From: Erythrobacter sp. AP23
GTDB taxonomy: Bacteria > Pseudomonadota > Alphaproteobacteria > Sphingomonadales > Sphingomonadaceae
DNA length: 64,000 bases
Direction: 5' to 3'
NCBI RefSeq assembly: GCF_001542855.1
Contig: NZ_LNBY01000012.1
Location: 62,001-126,000, forward strand
Shown: piece by piece, positions 8,678-18,688 of the stretch
Position numbering within the stretch: the stretch's first letter is position 1
Layout: each line of letters starts with the position of its first letter
Notes under the pieces: generated by a model
What the model saw: the letters and a program-made list of their open reading frames with translations, nothing else
Databases searched by the model: none
Told to the model about the DNA's origin: nothing
Translations under genes and position numbers: made by a program

Positions 8678-9381
8678 TTATCAAGTCGATGATGGTAAAG
8701 GCCCTTGCCCTGGTCGGCGTCGGAACGCTGGCACTGGGCGCAAGCGCGCAGGAACGCCTGATGCTGCCCGGCGGCAACTGGGGCGGAATGCTCGCCGAAT
8801 CCGATGGCGGGCACGTCTTCGGCAATCCGGAAGCCGAGACCAGGCTGATCGAATTCATGAGCTACACCTGCTCGCACTGCGCCACCTTCGCCCGCACCGG
8901 CGAAGGCGCGATCAAGGTCGCCTATGTCCCGACCGGGCGGATCAGCTACGAAATCCGGCACCTGATTCGCGATCCGGTGGACCTTTCCGCCGCGCTGCTC
9001 ACCCATTGCGGCGATGCGAACAAGTTCGGCGGCAATCACGAGGCGATCATGTATCGCTTCGACGAATGGATGGAAAAAGCAGGCAAAGCCACCCAGGCGC
9101 AACGCTCGCGCTGGCAGTTCGGCTCGCTTCCCGCTCGCCTCCAGGCGATCGCCAGCGATCTCGATTTCTACGAGATCATGGAAGGTCGCGGCTATTCGCG
9201 CGTCGAGATCGATCGCTGCCTGTCGGACGAGGCCAAGGCGCGCGAAATGGCGGAACAATCGGCCGCCGATGTGCAGAAATACGGTCTGACCGGCACGCCC
9301 AGCTTCGTGCTCGACGGCGAGCTGCTCGAAGCGACGCATGATTGGCCGACACTCGAAAAACGCCTCAAGGATGTCTTCTGA
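8674..9381 (+). CDS. Periplasmic DsbA-like thioredoxin-fold protein (CSHC)
   Basis: A 235-residue protein with a Sec signal (ALALVGVGTLALGASAQ) and a DsbA fold. The active-site motif is CSHC in MSYTCSHCATFA, and TGTPSFVLDG is the cis-Pro loop. It should act as a periplasmic thiol oxidase or a related disulfide enzyme. The GTG at 8674 overlaps the dciA stop; ATGs at 8689 and 8692 are alternatives. It is paralogous to the next gene, which carries CGTC instead, so this looks like a tandem duplication with divergent active sites. Confidence 0.87.
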   Translation: MIIKSMMVKALALVGVGTLALGASAQERLMLPGGNWGGMLAESDGGHVFGNPEAETRLIEFMSYTCSHCATFARTGEGAIKVAYVPTGRISYEIRHLIRDPVDLSAALLTHCGDANKFGGNHEAIMYRFDEWMEKAGKATQAQRSRWQFGSLPARLQAIASDLDFYEIMEGRGYSRVEIDRCLSDEAKAREMAEQSAADVQKYGLTGTPSFVLDGELLEATHDWPTLEKRLKDVF

Positions 9382-9492
9382 CCGCGCGATAAGCGCTTTT
9401 TTCCGGGGAAAGCCTTGTGGATACGCTCCCGCATGCCTTCCCTTGGCCGCATCCGCTGACCTAGCCTCACCAGTCAAGATACGAGGAATCCG

Positions 9493-10233
9493 ATGATCAA
9501 GACCCTGCGTTTCGCCCTTGCCGCCCCGCTTGCCCTGGCGCTCGCCGCCTGCGGATCGGGAGTGGAAGAAACCGGCGAAATCGAAGGCGAAGCGATTGCC
9601 GCCATTCCCGCGCCGGAAGGCACCGAATGGCGCAGCACCGCGGTGATGACCGAAGAAGGCGGCACGCTGGTCGGCAATCCCGATGCGCCGCTCAAGCTGG
9701 TCGAATACGGCTCCCTCACCTGCGGCACCTGCGCGCGCTTCTCGATGGAAGGCGCCGAGCCGCTAATGGAATATGTCGATAGCGGTGTGGTCAGCTTCGA
9801 ATTGCGCCAATTCGCCATTCACGGTCCGATCGATCTGCTGCTCGGCAGACTCACGCAATGCGGGCCGGTCGAAGCGGTAGTCCCGCTGTCGGATCAGGTG
9901 TGGCAGAACTTCGAAACCATCATGCAGCCGGTACAGACCAACCAGGCGACATTCGAAGCGGCGATGCAGCGCCCGATCGAGGAACGATTCGTGGTCGCCG
10001 CCGAACAGATGGGCTATCTCGATTTCTTCGCCGCGCGCGGGATCAGCGAAGATCAGGGCCGCCAGTGCCTTGCCGATGTCGCCAAGCTCGAAGAAATGGC
10101 GAACCACACCCAGCGCTACGGCAGCGAGTACAACATTGCCGGCACACCGACCTTCAAGCTGAACGGCCGCGACGTGGATGCCAATACCTGGGCCGCGCTC
10201 GAGCCGATCCTGCAGCGCGCCGGCGCCCGGTAA
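9493..10233 (+). CDS. DsbA-like thioredoxin-fold lipoprotein (CGTC)
   Basis: A 246-residue paralogue of the preceding gene. The signal peptide ends in a lipobox (LAAC), so it is probably anchored to a membrane facing the periplasm. The active site is CGTC in GSLTCGTCARFS, and AGTPTFKLNG is the cis-Pro loop. An extra acidic linker follows the lipid anchor. It lies 26 bp upstream of smc and 111 bp after its paralogue. The lipid anchor and the different CxxC dipeptide suggest a different redox partner or potential. Confidence 0.87.
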   Translation: MIKTLRFALAAPLALALAACGSGVEETGEIEGEAIAAIPAPEGTEWRSTAVMTEEGGTLVGNPDAPLKLVEYGSLTCGTCARFSMEGAEPLMEYVDSGVVSFELRQFAIHGPIDLLLGRLTQCGPVEAVVPLSDQVWQNFETIMQPVQTNQATFEAAMQRPIEERFVVAAEQMGYLDFFAARGISEDQGRQCLADVAKLEEMANHTQRYGSEYNIAGTPTFKLNGRDVDANTWAALEPILQRAGAR

Positions 10234-10259
10234 TGCCGGCCTAGGGGGACACGGCGGCG

Positions 10260-13200
10260 ATGCTCATCACGAAGCTCAAATTGAGTGGCTTCAAGAGCTT
10301 CGTCGAACCTGCCACACTGTTTATCGAGCCGGGACTGACGGGCGTCGTCGGCCCCAATGGTTGCGGCAAATCCAACCTGCTCGAAGCGATCCGCTGGGTG
10401 ATGGGCGAAAACTCGCCCAAGTCGATGCGCTCTGGCGGAATGGAAGACGTCATCTTCGCAGGCACGCAGAGCCGCCCGCAGCGCGATTTTGCCGAAGTCG
10501 TCCTCCACGGCGAGGACGATGATGGCGACGAGATGGAAGTCGTCCGCCGGATCGAGCGCGGCGCGGGCAGCGCCTATCGCCTGAACGGGCGCGATGTGCG
10601 CGCCAAGGACGTGGCGCTGATCTTCGCCGATGCGGCTACCGGCGCGCACAGCCCGGCGCTGGTCAGCCAGGGCAAGATCGCGCAGGTCATCGCCGCCAAG
10701 CCCACCGAACGCCGCCAGATGCTGGAGGAAGCAGCGGGGATCGCGGGCCTCCACGTGCGCCGCCGCGATGCCGAAAGCAAGCTGCGGCAGACCGAGACCA
10801 ATCTCGAGCGGCTCGAGGACATCATGGCCGGGCTCGACAGCCAGATCGCCTCGCTGAGGCGGCAGGCCAAGCAGGCCGAGCGCTACAAGAAGCTGTCCGA
10901 CCAGATCAAGACCGCCGAAGCGCGGTTGGTCTTCGCCCGCTGGCGCGATGCCGCAGCGGCTGCCGAGGAGGCGAAGAAGGCGGCGGGCGAAGCCGAGGCT
11001 CGCGTTGCCGAAGCGCAAAAGGCCGCCGACGAAGCGCAGAAAGCCCAGCGCGCCGCCGCCGAAGCGCTGGCCGAAGCGCGCGAGGAACAGGCCGACCGGC
11101 GCGACGATGCCAGCGCGCATGGCCACCGTATGGCTGCGCTGACCAGCCAGCTCGAGGCTGCCGAGCAGCGCCTCGCCGATCTCGACCGGCAGAAGGCGCG
11201 CCTCGAAGCGGACCGGGGCGATGCCGACCGGCTGACCAAGGATGCTGCCGAGGCGCTCTCGCGGCTCGAACGCGAGCTGGCGGCAAGCGAAAAGGCGCTG
11301 GCAGCGGACGAGGAAAAGCGCCCCGCGCTCGAACGTGCACGCGAGCAGGCCGAGCGCGACAGCCGCGCCGCCGAACTCGCGCTGGCCAAGGCAACCGCGG
11401 ACAATGCCGGGGTCGAAGCAGAATGGCGCGTGGCGGAGGCCGCGATCGCACAGGCCAAAACGCGGCTCGATCGCGTTGAAGCCGAGGGGCGCCGGATGGC
11501 CGAACAGCGCGCGGCGCTGGGTGGCGAGGACCCCGATGCCGATGTCGACGCGGCCAAGACGGCAGCGGACGAGGCAGCACGCACGCTCGCAAAGCTGCGC
11601 GAACAGCTCGAGAAGATGCAGGGGCGCAAGGCCGAGCTGCAGGCGGCGCGCGACGAAGCCTCCTCCCTGCTGGCCGAGGCCAAGGCCGAACTCTCAGGTG
11701 TGCAGCGCGAATGGGAAGCGCTCAAGCGTGACCGCGAAGCACGCGAGCGGGCCGCATCGAAACGCAGCGGGCGCCAGCAGGCGATCGACGGCGTGCGCGC
11801 AGCCAAGGGTTACGAACGCGCGGTCGCCGCCGCACTGGGCCGCGATGGCAAAGCCCTGCTCGGATTGCCCGAGGCCGATGCGGAAGGGCGCTACTGGACC
11901 GGGGCGGACGCGCCGGCAGCCGTGGCCGACAGCCTCTCGGCCCATGTCGAGAGCTGTCCCGAAGAATTGCGCGCGCTGCTGGCGCTGGTCCATATCGCAG
12001 AGATTGACGATGGACGCACGCTTGCGCCGGGTCATTCGCTGGTCACTCCGCGGGGAGAACTGCGCCGCTGGGACGGGCTGGTGGTGCGCGGCGAAGGCTC
12101 CGCCGAGGCCGCGCGGCTCGAAGCGGAAAATCGCTTCGTCGAGCTCGACCAGCGACTGCCCGCCTTGCGCCAGGCTGCCGATACGGCACAGGCTTCGCTC
12201 GATGCTGCGGGCGAGGAATTGTCGCAGCTCCAGCGCGATCTTGTCGGCGCTGACCGCGCGCTCGCCGGGGCCGCCGATGCCGAGCGCCAGGCCCTGCGCA
12301 CGCTCGATCAGGCCGAAGCGGCGCGCGAACGCCTTGCCACGCGGCTGGAGGAGCTGTCGCGCAGCGAGGCCGAGCATGGCGAGGTCATTGCCTCGGCCAA
12401 GACCGACCTTGCCGCTGCCGAGGCCAAGCGCGATGCCCTGCCCGATCCCGAAGCCGGTCGCGCCGCGCTCGAAGTCGCGCGGGCGAAGAACGAGGCGGCG
12501 CGGAGCACTTTGCAGGCGCGAGCGGCGGAACTTGCCAGCCACGACCAGGCGCTTGCGGTCGCGCGCGAACGGGCCTCGGCGCAGCGCAGCGACATGGCGA
12601 ACTGGCAGGCGCGCAGCGGCGATGCGGCGCGGCGCCTGTCCGAAATGGAGATCCGCGCAGAGGAAATCGAGCAGGAGCGCGCGATCACCGCCGCCAAACC
12701 CGAAGGCCTGATGCGCGAGATCGAGCAGGGCGATCAGGTGCGCGAGCGCCTGACGCGCGACCTTGCCGAAGCCGAGAAAGCCGTCAGCGAGGCCAATGCC
12801 GCCGCGCAGCAGGCCGACCACGCCTTCGCCGCCGCCAACGAGAGGTTGGCCGAGGCGCGCGAAAGCCGCGCGGGTCTGGCGGAACGCGCCGAGAACCAGG
12901 ACGGACGCCGGATCGAAATGGCGCGGATCTCGGGCGAGCGTTTCCAGTGCCCGCCCCCGCTGCTGCCGACGCGGTTCGAATTCGACGAGGAGTCAATCGG
13001 CTCGGCCGAGGGCGAAGGCGAGGAAATGGACCGTCTCACCGCCAGCCGCGAGCGGATCGGTCCGGTCAATCTCGTCGCTGCGGAGGAACTGGAGCGGATC
13101 GAAAGCGAACACGGTTCCAACGCGGCCGAACAGGAAGAGCTGCGCGAGGCGGTCAGCCGGCTGCGCGGGTCGATCGGCAATCTCAACCGCGAGGGCCGCG

Positions 13201-13682
13201 AGCGGCTGCGTGCGGCCTTCGAACAGGTCAATGCGCACTTCAAGCGGCTGTTCATGCGCCTGTTCGAAGGCGGCGAGGCGCATCTGGCGCTGATCGACAG
13301 CGACGACCCGCTCGAGGCCGGCCTCGAGATATTCGCCCAGCCGCCAGGCAAGAAGCTGCAATCGCTCACCCTGCTGTCGGGCGGCGAACAGGCGCTGACC
13401 GCGACCGCGTTGATCTTCGCGTTGTTCCTGACCAATCCTGCCCCGATCTGCGTGCTCGACGAGGTCGATGCGCCTCTGGACGATGCCAATATCGACCGCT
13501 TTTGCGACCTGCTCGATGCGATGACGCGCGAAACGCAAACCCGTTATCTGATCGTCACCCACAATGCGGTCACGATGAGCCGCATGCACCGCCTGTTCGG
13601 CGTGACCATGATCGAAAAAGGCGTCAGCCGCCTCGTCAGCGTCGACCTTGGCGGAGCGGAGGAATTGCTGGCCGCCGAGTGA
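10260..13682 (+). CDS. smc: Chromosome segregation protein SMC
   Basis: A 1140-residue ATPase that, with ScpA and ScpB, compacts and segregates chromosomes. Order: ATPase head with Walker A GPNGCGKSN (about 31-39), a long Ala/Glu/Arg-rich coiled coil, a hinge near residues 515-640 (GVRAAKGYERAVAAALG), a second coiled coil, then the signature LLSGGEQALTATAL (about 1038) and Walker B CVLDEVDAPLDD (about 1063). The gene is complete. Its high GC content and coiled coils create many long spurious reading frames on the other strand. Confidence 0.97.
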   Translation: MLITKLKLSGFKSFVEPATLFIEPGLTGVVGPNGCGKSNLLEAIRWVMGENSPKSMRSGGMEDVIFAGTQSRPQRDFAEVVLHGEDDDGDEMEVVRRIERGAGSAYRLNGRDVRAKDVALIFADAATGAHSPALVSQGKIAQVIAAKPTERRQMLEEAAGIAGLHVRRRDAESKLRQTETNLERLEDIMAGLDSQIASLRRQAKQAERYKKLSDQIKTAEARLVFARWRDAAAAAEEAKKAAGEAEARVAEAQKAADEAQKAQRAAAEALAEAREEQADRRDDASAHGHRMAALTSQLEAAEQRLADLDRQKARLEADRGDADRLTKDAAEALSRLERELAASEKALAADEEKRPALERAREQAERDSRAAELALAKATADNAGVEAEWRVAEAAIAQAKTRLDRVEAEGRRMAEQRAALGGEDPDADVDAAKTAADEAARTLAKLREQLEKMQGRKAELQAARDEASSLLAEAKAELSGVQREWEALKRDREARERAASKRSGRQQAIDGVRAAKGYERAVAAALGRDGKALLGLPEADAEGRYWTGADAPAAVADSLSAHVESCPEELRALLALVHIAEIDDGRTLAPGHSLVTPRGELRRWDGLVVRGEGSAEAARLEAENRFVELDQRLPALRQAADTAQASLDAAGEELSQLQRDLVGADRALAGAADAERQALRTLDQAEAARERLATRLEELSRSEAEHGEVIASAKTDLAAAEAKRDALPDPEAGRAALEVARAKNEAARSTLQARAAELASHDQALAVARERASAQRSDMANWQARSGDAARRLSEMEIRAEEIEQERAITAAKPEGLMREIEQGDQVRERLTRDLAEAEKAVSEANAAAQQADHAFAAANERLAEARESRAGLAERAENQDGRRIEMARISGERFQCPPPLLPTRFEFDEESIGSAEGEGEEMDRLTASRERIGPVNLVAAEELERIESEHGSNAAEQEELREAVSRLRGSIGNLNREGRERLRAAFEQVNAHFKRLFMRLFEGGEAHLALIDSDDPLEAGLEIFAQPPGKKLQSLTLLSGGEQALTATALIFALFLTNPAPICVLDEVDAPLDDANIDRFCDLLDAMTRETQTRYLIVTHNAVTMSRMHRLFGVTMIEKGVSRLVSVDLGGAEELLAAE

Positions 13683-13788
13683 TTCGGGTGCCCTGCATCG
13701 TTAACATCGTGCAAAGAGTAAGGGTTTCCCCTTAGCTCCGGGTTAGGCCCGTTCCAAACTGTACCGCCTAAGGTTTCGTCAACCATAA

Positions 13789-15018
13789 ATGACGTGGGAC
13801 CGGTGGATGATTGCACGAGCGACGCAGAAGCAATTCGAGCAGCAACTCACCGGGAACCCCCGGATATGCAATGACCGCGAGGTAAAACGCGAGATCCTCA
13901 AGGGCATCGTCGACACCGAGAAACGGTCGATCTTCGCCAATCTGTCCTGCTGGTTCGTAACGGCTGTCGCTGCCTGCTTCCTACCGACCGCTGCCTATTT
14001 CATCTTTCCGCTGGTTTTCCGGTTGATCGCCATGGTCGGGACGCGCACCGCCTTTGCGCGAATGCGCGCGGCTCTGAGAGACGAGCGCCCGGTAGCACGC
14101 GAGTATCGCTGGCTGGTCGCCTCGCTGGTGATCGGCGGTGCCGGCTGGGGCGCGACCATGGTACCCGTGCTCGCCTTCCCCACCCTGCACCCAGCCCGGC
14201 TGCTGGTCGGCGGCGGTACGCTCGTCGGCATGAGTATCGTCGTCACAATGCTGTCGCCCGTCCGCACGCTTGCGACTGCTTTCGTGATCGGATTCCTCGG
14301 TGCGTTCTGCGCGGGTCTGCTGATCACCGGAGCAAGCGAGAGCCTAGCACTGATGACCGGGATGACCATTCTGTTCCTGATCTTCATCGCTTATTCGCAC
14401 GCGTCCACCTTCGGCCATGAACGCTCGGCGCAGCTGCTGGTCGAAAATCGCCGGCTCGGCGACAGCCTGCGCACCTCGCTTGAGCGAGCGATGTATATGG
14501 CGGATCACGACAGCCTTACCGGACTGCTCAATCGCAGGGCGTTCTTCGGCCATGCCAAGCAGGCCGAATGGACGAGGCGCCTGGTGGTGATGATCGATAT
14601 CGATCACTTCAAACGGATCAACGACCGGTTCGGCCATGCGATGGGCGATCTGGTGCTCGAGCGGGTGGGTCCGGCGATCAAAGGCGTTCTCGACCGGCAC
14701 ATGGGACCCGATCATATCGCCGCGCGCCTGGGGGGTGAGGAATTCGCAGTGATGTTTCCCTACCGCTCGATCGGCGAACACCTGCGTACGACCGAGGCGC
14801 TACACCGGCGGATCGCCGCGATCGGCAAGGAATTGAATGTCGACGGACTCGTGACGACCGCATCGCTCGGTGTGGTGGTTACCGACCGATTGCAGACGCT
14901 AGACGAGGCACTGCACGATGCCGATACGGCCCTTTATCGTGCCAAGGCGCTGGGCAGAAACCGCACCGAATATGCGGTGGCAGCGGAGGAAGAATCGGCC
15001 GCGATCCGCCACGGCTGA
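13789..15018 (+). CDS. Membrane-bound diguanylate cyclase (GGDEF)
   Basis: A 409-residue protein with about six membrane helices in residues 45-205, then a GGDEF domain starting DHDSLTGLLNRRAF. The active-site loop reads GGEEF (in RLGGEEFAVMF), which is catalytically competent for cyclic-di-GMP synthesis. The RxxD inhibitory site normally just before the loop is not seen (the sequence there is HMGPD), so product inhibition may be lost. The N-terminal helices probably sense an unknown signal. ATG 13807 is an alternative start. It converges on merR with a 6-bp gap. Confidence 0.9.
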   Translation: MTWDRWMIARATQKQFEQQLTGNPRICNDREVKREILKGIVDTEKRSIFANLSCWFVTAVAACFLPTAAYFIFPLVFRLIAMVGTRTAFARMRAALRDERPVAREYRWLVASLVIGGAGWGATMVPVLAFPTLHPARLLVGGGTLVGMSIVVTMLSPVRTLATAFVIGFLGAFCAGLLITGASESLALMTGMTILFLIFIAYSHASTFGHERSAQLLVENRRLGDSLRTSLERAMYMADHDSLTGLLNRRAFFGHAKQAEWTRRLVVMIDIDHFKRINDRFGHAMGDLVLERVGPAIKGVLDRHMGPDHIAARLGGEEFAVMFPYRSIGEHLRTTEALHRRIAAIGKELNVDGLVTTASLGVVVTDRLQTLDEALHDADTALYRAKALGRNRTEYAVAAEEESAAIRHG

Positions 15019-15024
15019 AGAGGT

Positions 15025-15387
15025 TCAGGCAAGCGCGGCTTTCAGATTCGCACGAATGGCCTTCAATCGCTTGAGCACATCCTCGTCTACCGCCTCCGCA
15101 ACGCCAGCCTCCCCGGCCGCTACCTGCGGGTCGGACGTGCCCTTGAGCGCCGACTTGGCGCCCTTCAGCGTATAGCCTTCCTGGTTCACGAGCCGGTCGA
15201 TACGTTCGATCAGTTCGACATCTTCGGGGCGGTAATAGCGCCGGCCTCCGCTGCGGGTCAGCGGCTTGAGGGTCGGGAATTGCTGTTCCCAATAGCGCAG
15301 CACATGCGCCTTTATTCCGGTTGCCTTGGCGACCTCGCCGATGGTGCGCAGCGCGTCTTTGTCCTTGCCGTCGTCGAAGGTCGCCAT
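15025..15387 (-). CDS. MerR family transcriptional regulator
   Basis: A 120-residue protein with a winged-helix MerR domain: RTIGEVAKATGIKAHVLRYW is the helix-turn-helix and SGGRRYYRPEDV the wing. The short effector tail is charged and has no metal-binding Cys pattern. In alphaproteobacteria a merR gene commonly follows ihfA, as here (8-bp gap), at the end of the rpmF-plsX-fabH-ihfA operon. Its target is unknown. Confidence 0.92.
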   Translation of the reverse strand: MATFDDGKDKDALRTIGEVAKATGIKAHVLRYWEQQFPTLKPLTRSGGRRYYRPEDVELIERIDRLVNQEGYTLKGAKSALKGTSDPQVAAGEAGVAEAVDEDVLKRLKAIRANLKAALA

Positions 15388-15395
15388 ATTCGTCC

Positions 15396-15695
15396 TCAGC
15401 CGTTAGCGATACGCTCTTTGAGCAGCTGGCTGGCGCGGAAGGTCATCACGCGGCGCGGCGTGATCGGTACTTCGACCCCGGTCTTGGGGTTGCGACCGAC
15501 GCGTTCCTTCTTGTCGCGAAGCACGAAGCTGCCGAAACCGGAAATCTTGACGTTTTCCCCATTCGCCAGCGCATCCGACATTTTCGCCAGGATCGCTTCG
15601 ACCATGTCGAGCGAATCGGCACGGCTGAGGCCCATTTTGCGGTTGATCGTCTCGGCCAGATCGGCCCGGGTGAGCGTGCCCACGGAGCGCATCAT
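15396..15695 (-). CDS. ihfA: Integration host factor subunit alpha
   Basis: A 99-residue HU/IHF-family DNA-bending protein, partner of IhfB. The conserved start [18 protein letters not shown] and the beta-arm motif [12 protein letters not shown] with the DNA-intercalating Pro are present. Three in-frame ATGs (15701, 15695, 15692) follow a GGAAGGAAAG ribosome binding site; 15695 gives the usual IhfA length. A GTG or ATG further upstream would add a non-homologous leader. It is 123 bp after fabH. Confidence 0.93.
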   Translation of the reverse strand: MMRSVGTLTRADLAETINRKMGLSRADSLDMVEAILAKMSDALANGENVKISGFGSFVLRDKKERVGRNPKTGVEVPITPRRVMTFRASQLLKERIANG

Positions 15696-15818
15696 ATCCA
15701 TTCTTTCCTTCCCCCAGATACGACCCTGAGCGAATTGGCGGCCCTTTTCGAAGTAACCCAAGCAATAGAGGGATTTGCGCGATTTCGCAACGCCATGGCC
15801 GACGTTTTCGAACAATCG

Positions 15819-16784
15819 TCACATCCGCGCGAGCGTGGCACCCCAGGTAAAGCCACCCCCCATGGCCTCGAACATGACCAGGTCGCCCGGCTTGATCCGC
15901 CCGTCGCGCATGGCCGTATCGAGCGCCAGCGGAACCGATGCCGCGGAAGTGTTGGCGTGCCGGTCGACCGTGACGACGACCTTTTCGGCCGGCAGGTCGA
16001 GCTTGCGCGCGGTCGCATCGAGAATGCGGGCATTGGCCTGGTGCGGCACCACCCAATCGATGTCCTCGGCATTCTGGCCGGTGTCGTCGAGCACTTCCTT
16101 GAGCACGTCGGCAAGGTTGACCACCGCATGGCGGAAAACCTCGCGGCCCTTCATGCGCAGCTTGCCGACCGTACCGGTGGTCGAGGGGCCGCCGTCGACA
16201 TAGAGCATGTCCTTGTACGCGCCCTCGGCATGGAGGCGGCTGGCCAGGATGCCGGGGCCGTCCTCGGCCACGTCCCGCGCCTCGAGCACCACGGCGCCCG
16301 CGCCGTCGCCGAACAGCACGCACGTGGTGCGATCTTCCCAGTCGAGGATACGGCTGAAGGTTTCCGAGCCGATCACCAGCGCCTTTTGCGCCATGCCGGT
16401 GCGCAGCAGCGAGTCGGCGGTGGCAAGTGCATAGAGAAAGCCCGAGCAGACCGCCTGGACATCGAACGCCACCCCGCCGCCGCAGCCGAGCGCGGCCTGG
16501 ACCTGCGTCGCGGTGGCGGGAAAGGTGTGGTCGGGCGTCGCGGTGGCAAGGATAATCAGCCCGATTTCGCCCGCATCGATACCGGCGGCATCGAGAGCCA
16601 TGCGCGCAGCATCGGTGGCGAGGCTGGATGTCGTTTCGCCATCGTCCGCAATGTAGCGCTGGCGGATGCCGGTACGCTCGACGATCCACTCGTCGCTCGT
16701 ATCCACCTTTTCGGCCAAGTCGGCATTGGTGACGCAATTCCTGGGGAGCGCCGAACCCGTACCGGTGATGACCGCGCGAATCAT
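15819..16784 (-). CDS. fabH: Beta-ketoacyl-ACP synthase III
   Basis: A 321-residue thiolase-fold enzyme that starts fatty-acid synthesis by condensing acetyl-CoA with malonyl-ACP. The catalytic triad is visible: Cys in [10 protein letters not shown], His in VPHQANAR and Asn in HANTSAAS. The start [14 protein letters not shown] is typical. Its ATG overlaps the plsX TGA (ATGA), which fixes the start and couples translation. The frame stays open upstream through plsX, but that extension is not coding. Confidence 0.96.
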   Translation of the reverse strand: MIRAVITGTGSALPRNCVTNADLAEKVDTSDEWIVERTGIRQRYIADDGETTSSLATDAARMALDAAGIDAGEIGLIILATATPDHTFPATATQVQAALGCGGGVAFDVQAVCSGFLYALATADSLLRTGMAQKALVIGSETFSRILDWEDRTTCVLFGDGAGAVVLEARDVAEDGPGILASRLHAEGAYKDMLYVDGGPSTTGTVGKLRMKGREVFRHAVVNLADVLKEVLDDTGQNAEDIDWVVPHQANARILDATARKLDLPAEKVVVTVDRHANTSAASVPLALDTAMRDGRIKPGDLVMFEAMGGGFTWGATLARM

Positions 16785-17818
16785 TTCGCCGCCACGCTGG
16801 CCGGTTCGATTTCGCCGAGGTCCCGCTTGATGCGGTTGGTGATGTCGTCTTCCAGCAGGCGTGCGGCAACTTCGACCGCGTTGGCGACGCCTTTGGCATT
16901 GGCGCTGCCGTGGCTCTTCACCACCACGCCGTTGAGGCCGAGGAAGACCGCGCCGTTGTGATTGTTGGGGTCGAGGTGATGTTTGAGCAGCTCGGTCGCC
17001 GGACGCGAGACGAGGAAGCCGACTTTCGAACGGAAGCTGGACGTAAAGGCGCTGCGCAGCAAATCGGTAACGAAGCGCGCCGCGCCTTCGATCGCCTTCA
17101 GCGCGATATTGCCCGAAAAGCCGTCGCACACGACCACGTCGCATTCGCCGCGGTTGATCTTGTCGGCTTCGACATAGCCTTCGAAATCCATCGCCAGCCC
17201 GGTGGCGGCGCGCAAGGTTTCGGCGGCGATCTGGATATCCTCGGTACCCTTGTTTTCTTCGGTACCGATGTTGAGCAGGCGTGTGCGCGGACGCTCACGT
17301 CCCGTAACGATCCGCGAATAGGCCGCGCCCATGATCGCGAACTGGACGAGATTGCGGGCGTCGCACTCGCGATTGGCGCCCAGGTCGAGCATGACCACAT
17401 CGTCTTCGGTCAGCGTCGGCAGCAGCGCGGCGAGCGCGGGCCGGTCGAGGCCCGGCATGGTGCGCAGCGCGAGCTTGCTCATCGCCATCAGGGCGCCGGT
17501 ATTGCCGGCAGAGACAGCGGCGCCCGCATCGCCTTGTTTCACCGCGTTGACAGCCAGACCCATGCTGGTGGTCTTTGAACGACGCAATGCGCGGCTCGGC
17601 AGCTCCTCGCCGCCGACCACGTCGGTGCAATGCAGGATTTCGGAGGCCCCGGCCATGCCGGGATGCGTTTCGAGCGCGGCCTTGATCCGCGTCTCGTCGC
17701 CGACCAGCAGGAACTTGAACTTGTCGTGGCGGCGCCGCGCCATCGCGGCCCCGTCCACCATCACGCGCACGCCTTCATCCCCGCCCATCGCATCGACGGC
17801 GATACGCGGCAAACTCAT
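16781..17818 (-). CDS. plsX: Phosphate acyltransferase PlsX
   Basis: A 345-residue enzyme that converts acyl-ACP to acyl-phosphate, the first committed step of phospholipid synthesis with PlsY. It begins [13 protein letters not shown], the family signature, and contains the [11 protein letters not shown] substrate loop. It is 27 bp downstream of rpmF and overlaps fabH, the classic order linking ribosome and lipid synthesis. Confidence 0.96.
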   Translation of the reverse strand: MSLPRIAVDAMGGDEGVRVMVDGAAMARRRHDKFKFLLVGDETRIKAALETHPGMAGASEILHCTDVVGGEELPSRALRRSKTTSMGLAVNAVKQGDAGAAVSAGNTGALMAMSKLALRTMPGLDRPALAALLPTLTEDDVVMLDLGANRECDARNLVQFAIMGAAYSRIVTGRERPRTRLLNIGTEENKGTEDIQIAAETLRAATGLAMDFEGYVEADKINRGECDVVVCDGFSGNIALKAIEGAARFVTDLLRSAFTSSFRSKVGFLVSRPATELLKHHLDPNNHNGAVFLGLNGVVVKSHGSANAKGVANAVEVAARLLEDDITNRIKRDLGEIEPASVAAK

Positions 17819-17845
17819 GCGCTTTCTCCGGCTTGGCTGACGGTC

Positions 17846-18025
17846 TTAGAGACCGACGGCGATAATTTCGCGGCCGTTGTAGTATCCGCAATGCGGGCAC
17901 AGATTGTGCGGACGCTTGAGCTCACCGCAGTTCGAGCACTCGTGATGCGCTTCGACCTTGAGCGAATCATGCGCACGGCGGTTGCCGCGACGGTGGGGCG
18001 ATACTTTCCTCTTGGGGACGGCCAT
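17846..18025 (-). CDS. rpmF: 50S ribosomal protein L32
   Basis: A 59-residue protein starting [20 protein letters not shown], the L32 hallmark. Four zinc-ligand cysteines occur as CSNCG and CPHCG, so this is the zinc-binding form. It is the first gene of rpmF-plsX-fabH-ihfA-merR. Its promoter must lie in 18026-18267, which is shared with the divergent MAPEG gene. The DUF177 (yceD) gene that often precedes rpmF is absent here. Confidence 0.96.
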   Translation of the reverse strand: MAVPKRKVSPHRRGNRRAHDSLKVEAHHECSNCGELKRPHNLCPHCGYYNGREIIAVGL

Positions 18026-18267
18026 GGCGGCACCTGTTCCTCAAACAATTACAATCAATTTCGGTGGCCGCCCTAGGGGAAGGTCCGGCACGCCGCAAGA
18101 GCGCGTGAACCCGAATATCCCGACCGTGGCGGTGAAGGCGCGCGCTATAGCGAATTTCGCGGGGGATGCAAGCCGTGTCGCCATGCAGGTGGCATTGCGC
18201 GGTCTACTGCATCGCCCTAGCACTCCAGATGGGTCGTCATACGAGAGATCGCAAGGGAGGGAGAGGC

Positions 18268-18666
18268 ATGGGCATTATCCTGCCGGTAACACTGACCGCC
18301 GCGGCAGCCGCCGCCATCATCAATATCTGGCTCAGCCTGCGCGTCGGCCAGATGCGCCAGGCGACCAAGACCGTGCATGGCGACGATGCCGGGGGCCCGC
18401 TGACCCGCCGGATGCGCGCGCAGCTCAATTTCGTCGAGAACACGCCTTTCGTGCTCGTGCTGATCGCGGCGATCGAATTGTCAGGCCGCGGAAATCCCTG
18501 GCTCGCCTGGGTGGCCGGCCTCTACATGCTCGGCCGCGTGGCGCATGGCTTCGGCATGGACGCCGAAACCGGTACCAAGCCGCGCATGATCGGCGTGCTG
18601 ATCACCATGCTGGCGCTGCTCGGCCTGGCGGCCGTTGCCGTGCTGATCGCGATGGGGGTGATGTAG
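18268..18666 (+). CDS. MAPEG family membrane protein
   Basis: A 132-residue protein with four hydrophobic helices. The conserved MAPEG features are the Asn/Glu helix RAQLNFVENTPF and the LGRVAHGFGM segment in the third helix region. MAPEG proteins include membrane glutathione transferases and peroxidases; the substrate here is unknown. The start is placed at MGIILP because GGGAGGGAGAGG lies just upstream; an earlier in-frame ATG at 18166 encodes a poor leader. Confidence 0.85.
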   Translation: MGIILPVTLTAAAAAAIINIWLSLRVGQMRQATKTVHGDDAGGPLTRRMRAQLNFVENTPFVLVLIAAIELSGRGNPWLAWVAGLYMLGRVAHGFGMDAETGTKPRMIGVLITMLALLGLAAVAVLIAMGVM

Positions 18667-18688
18667 GGGGGAGTTTTTTGTTGGGTGC

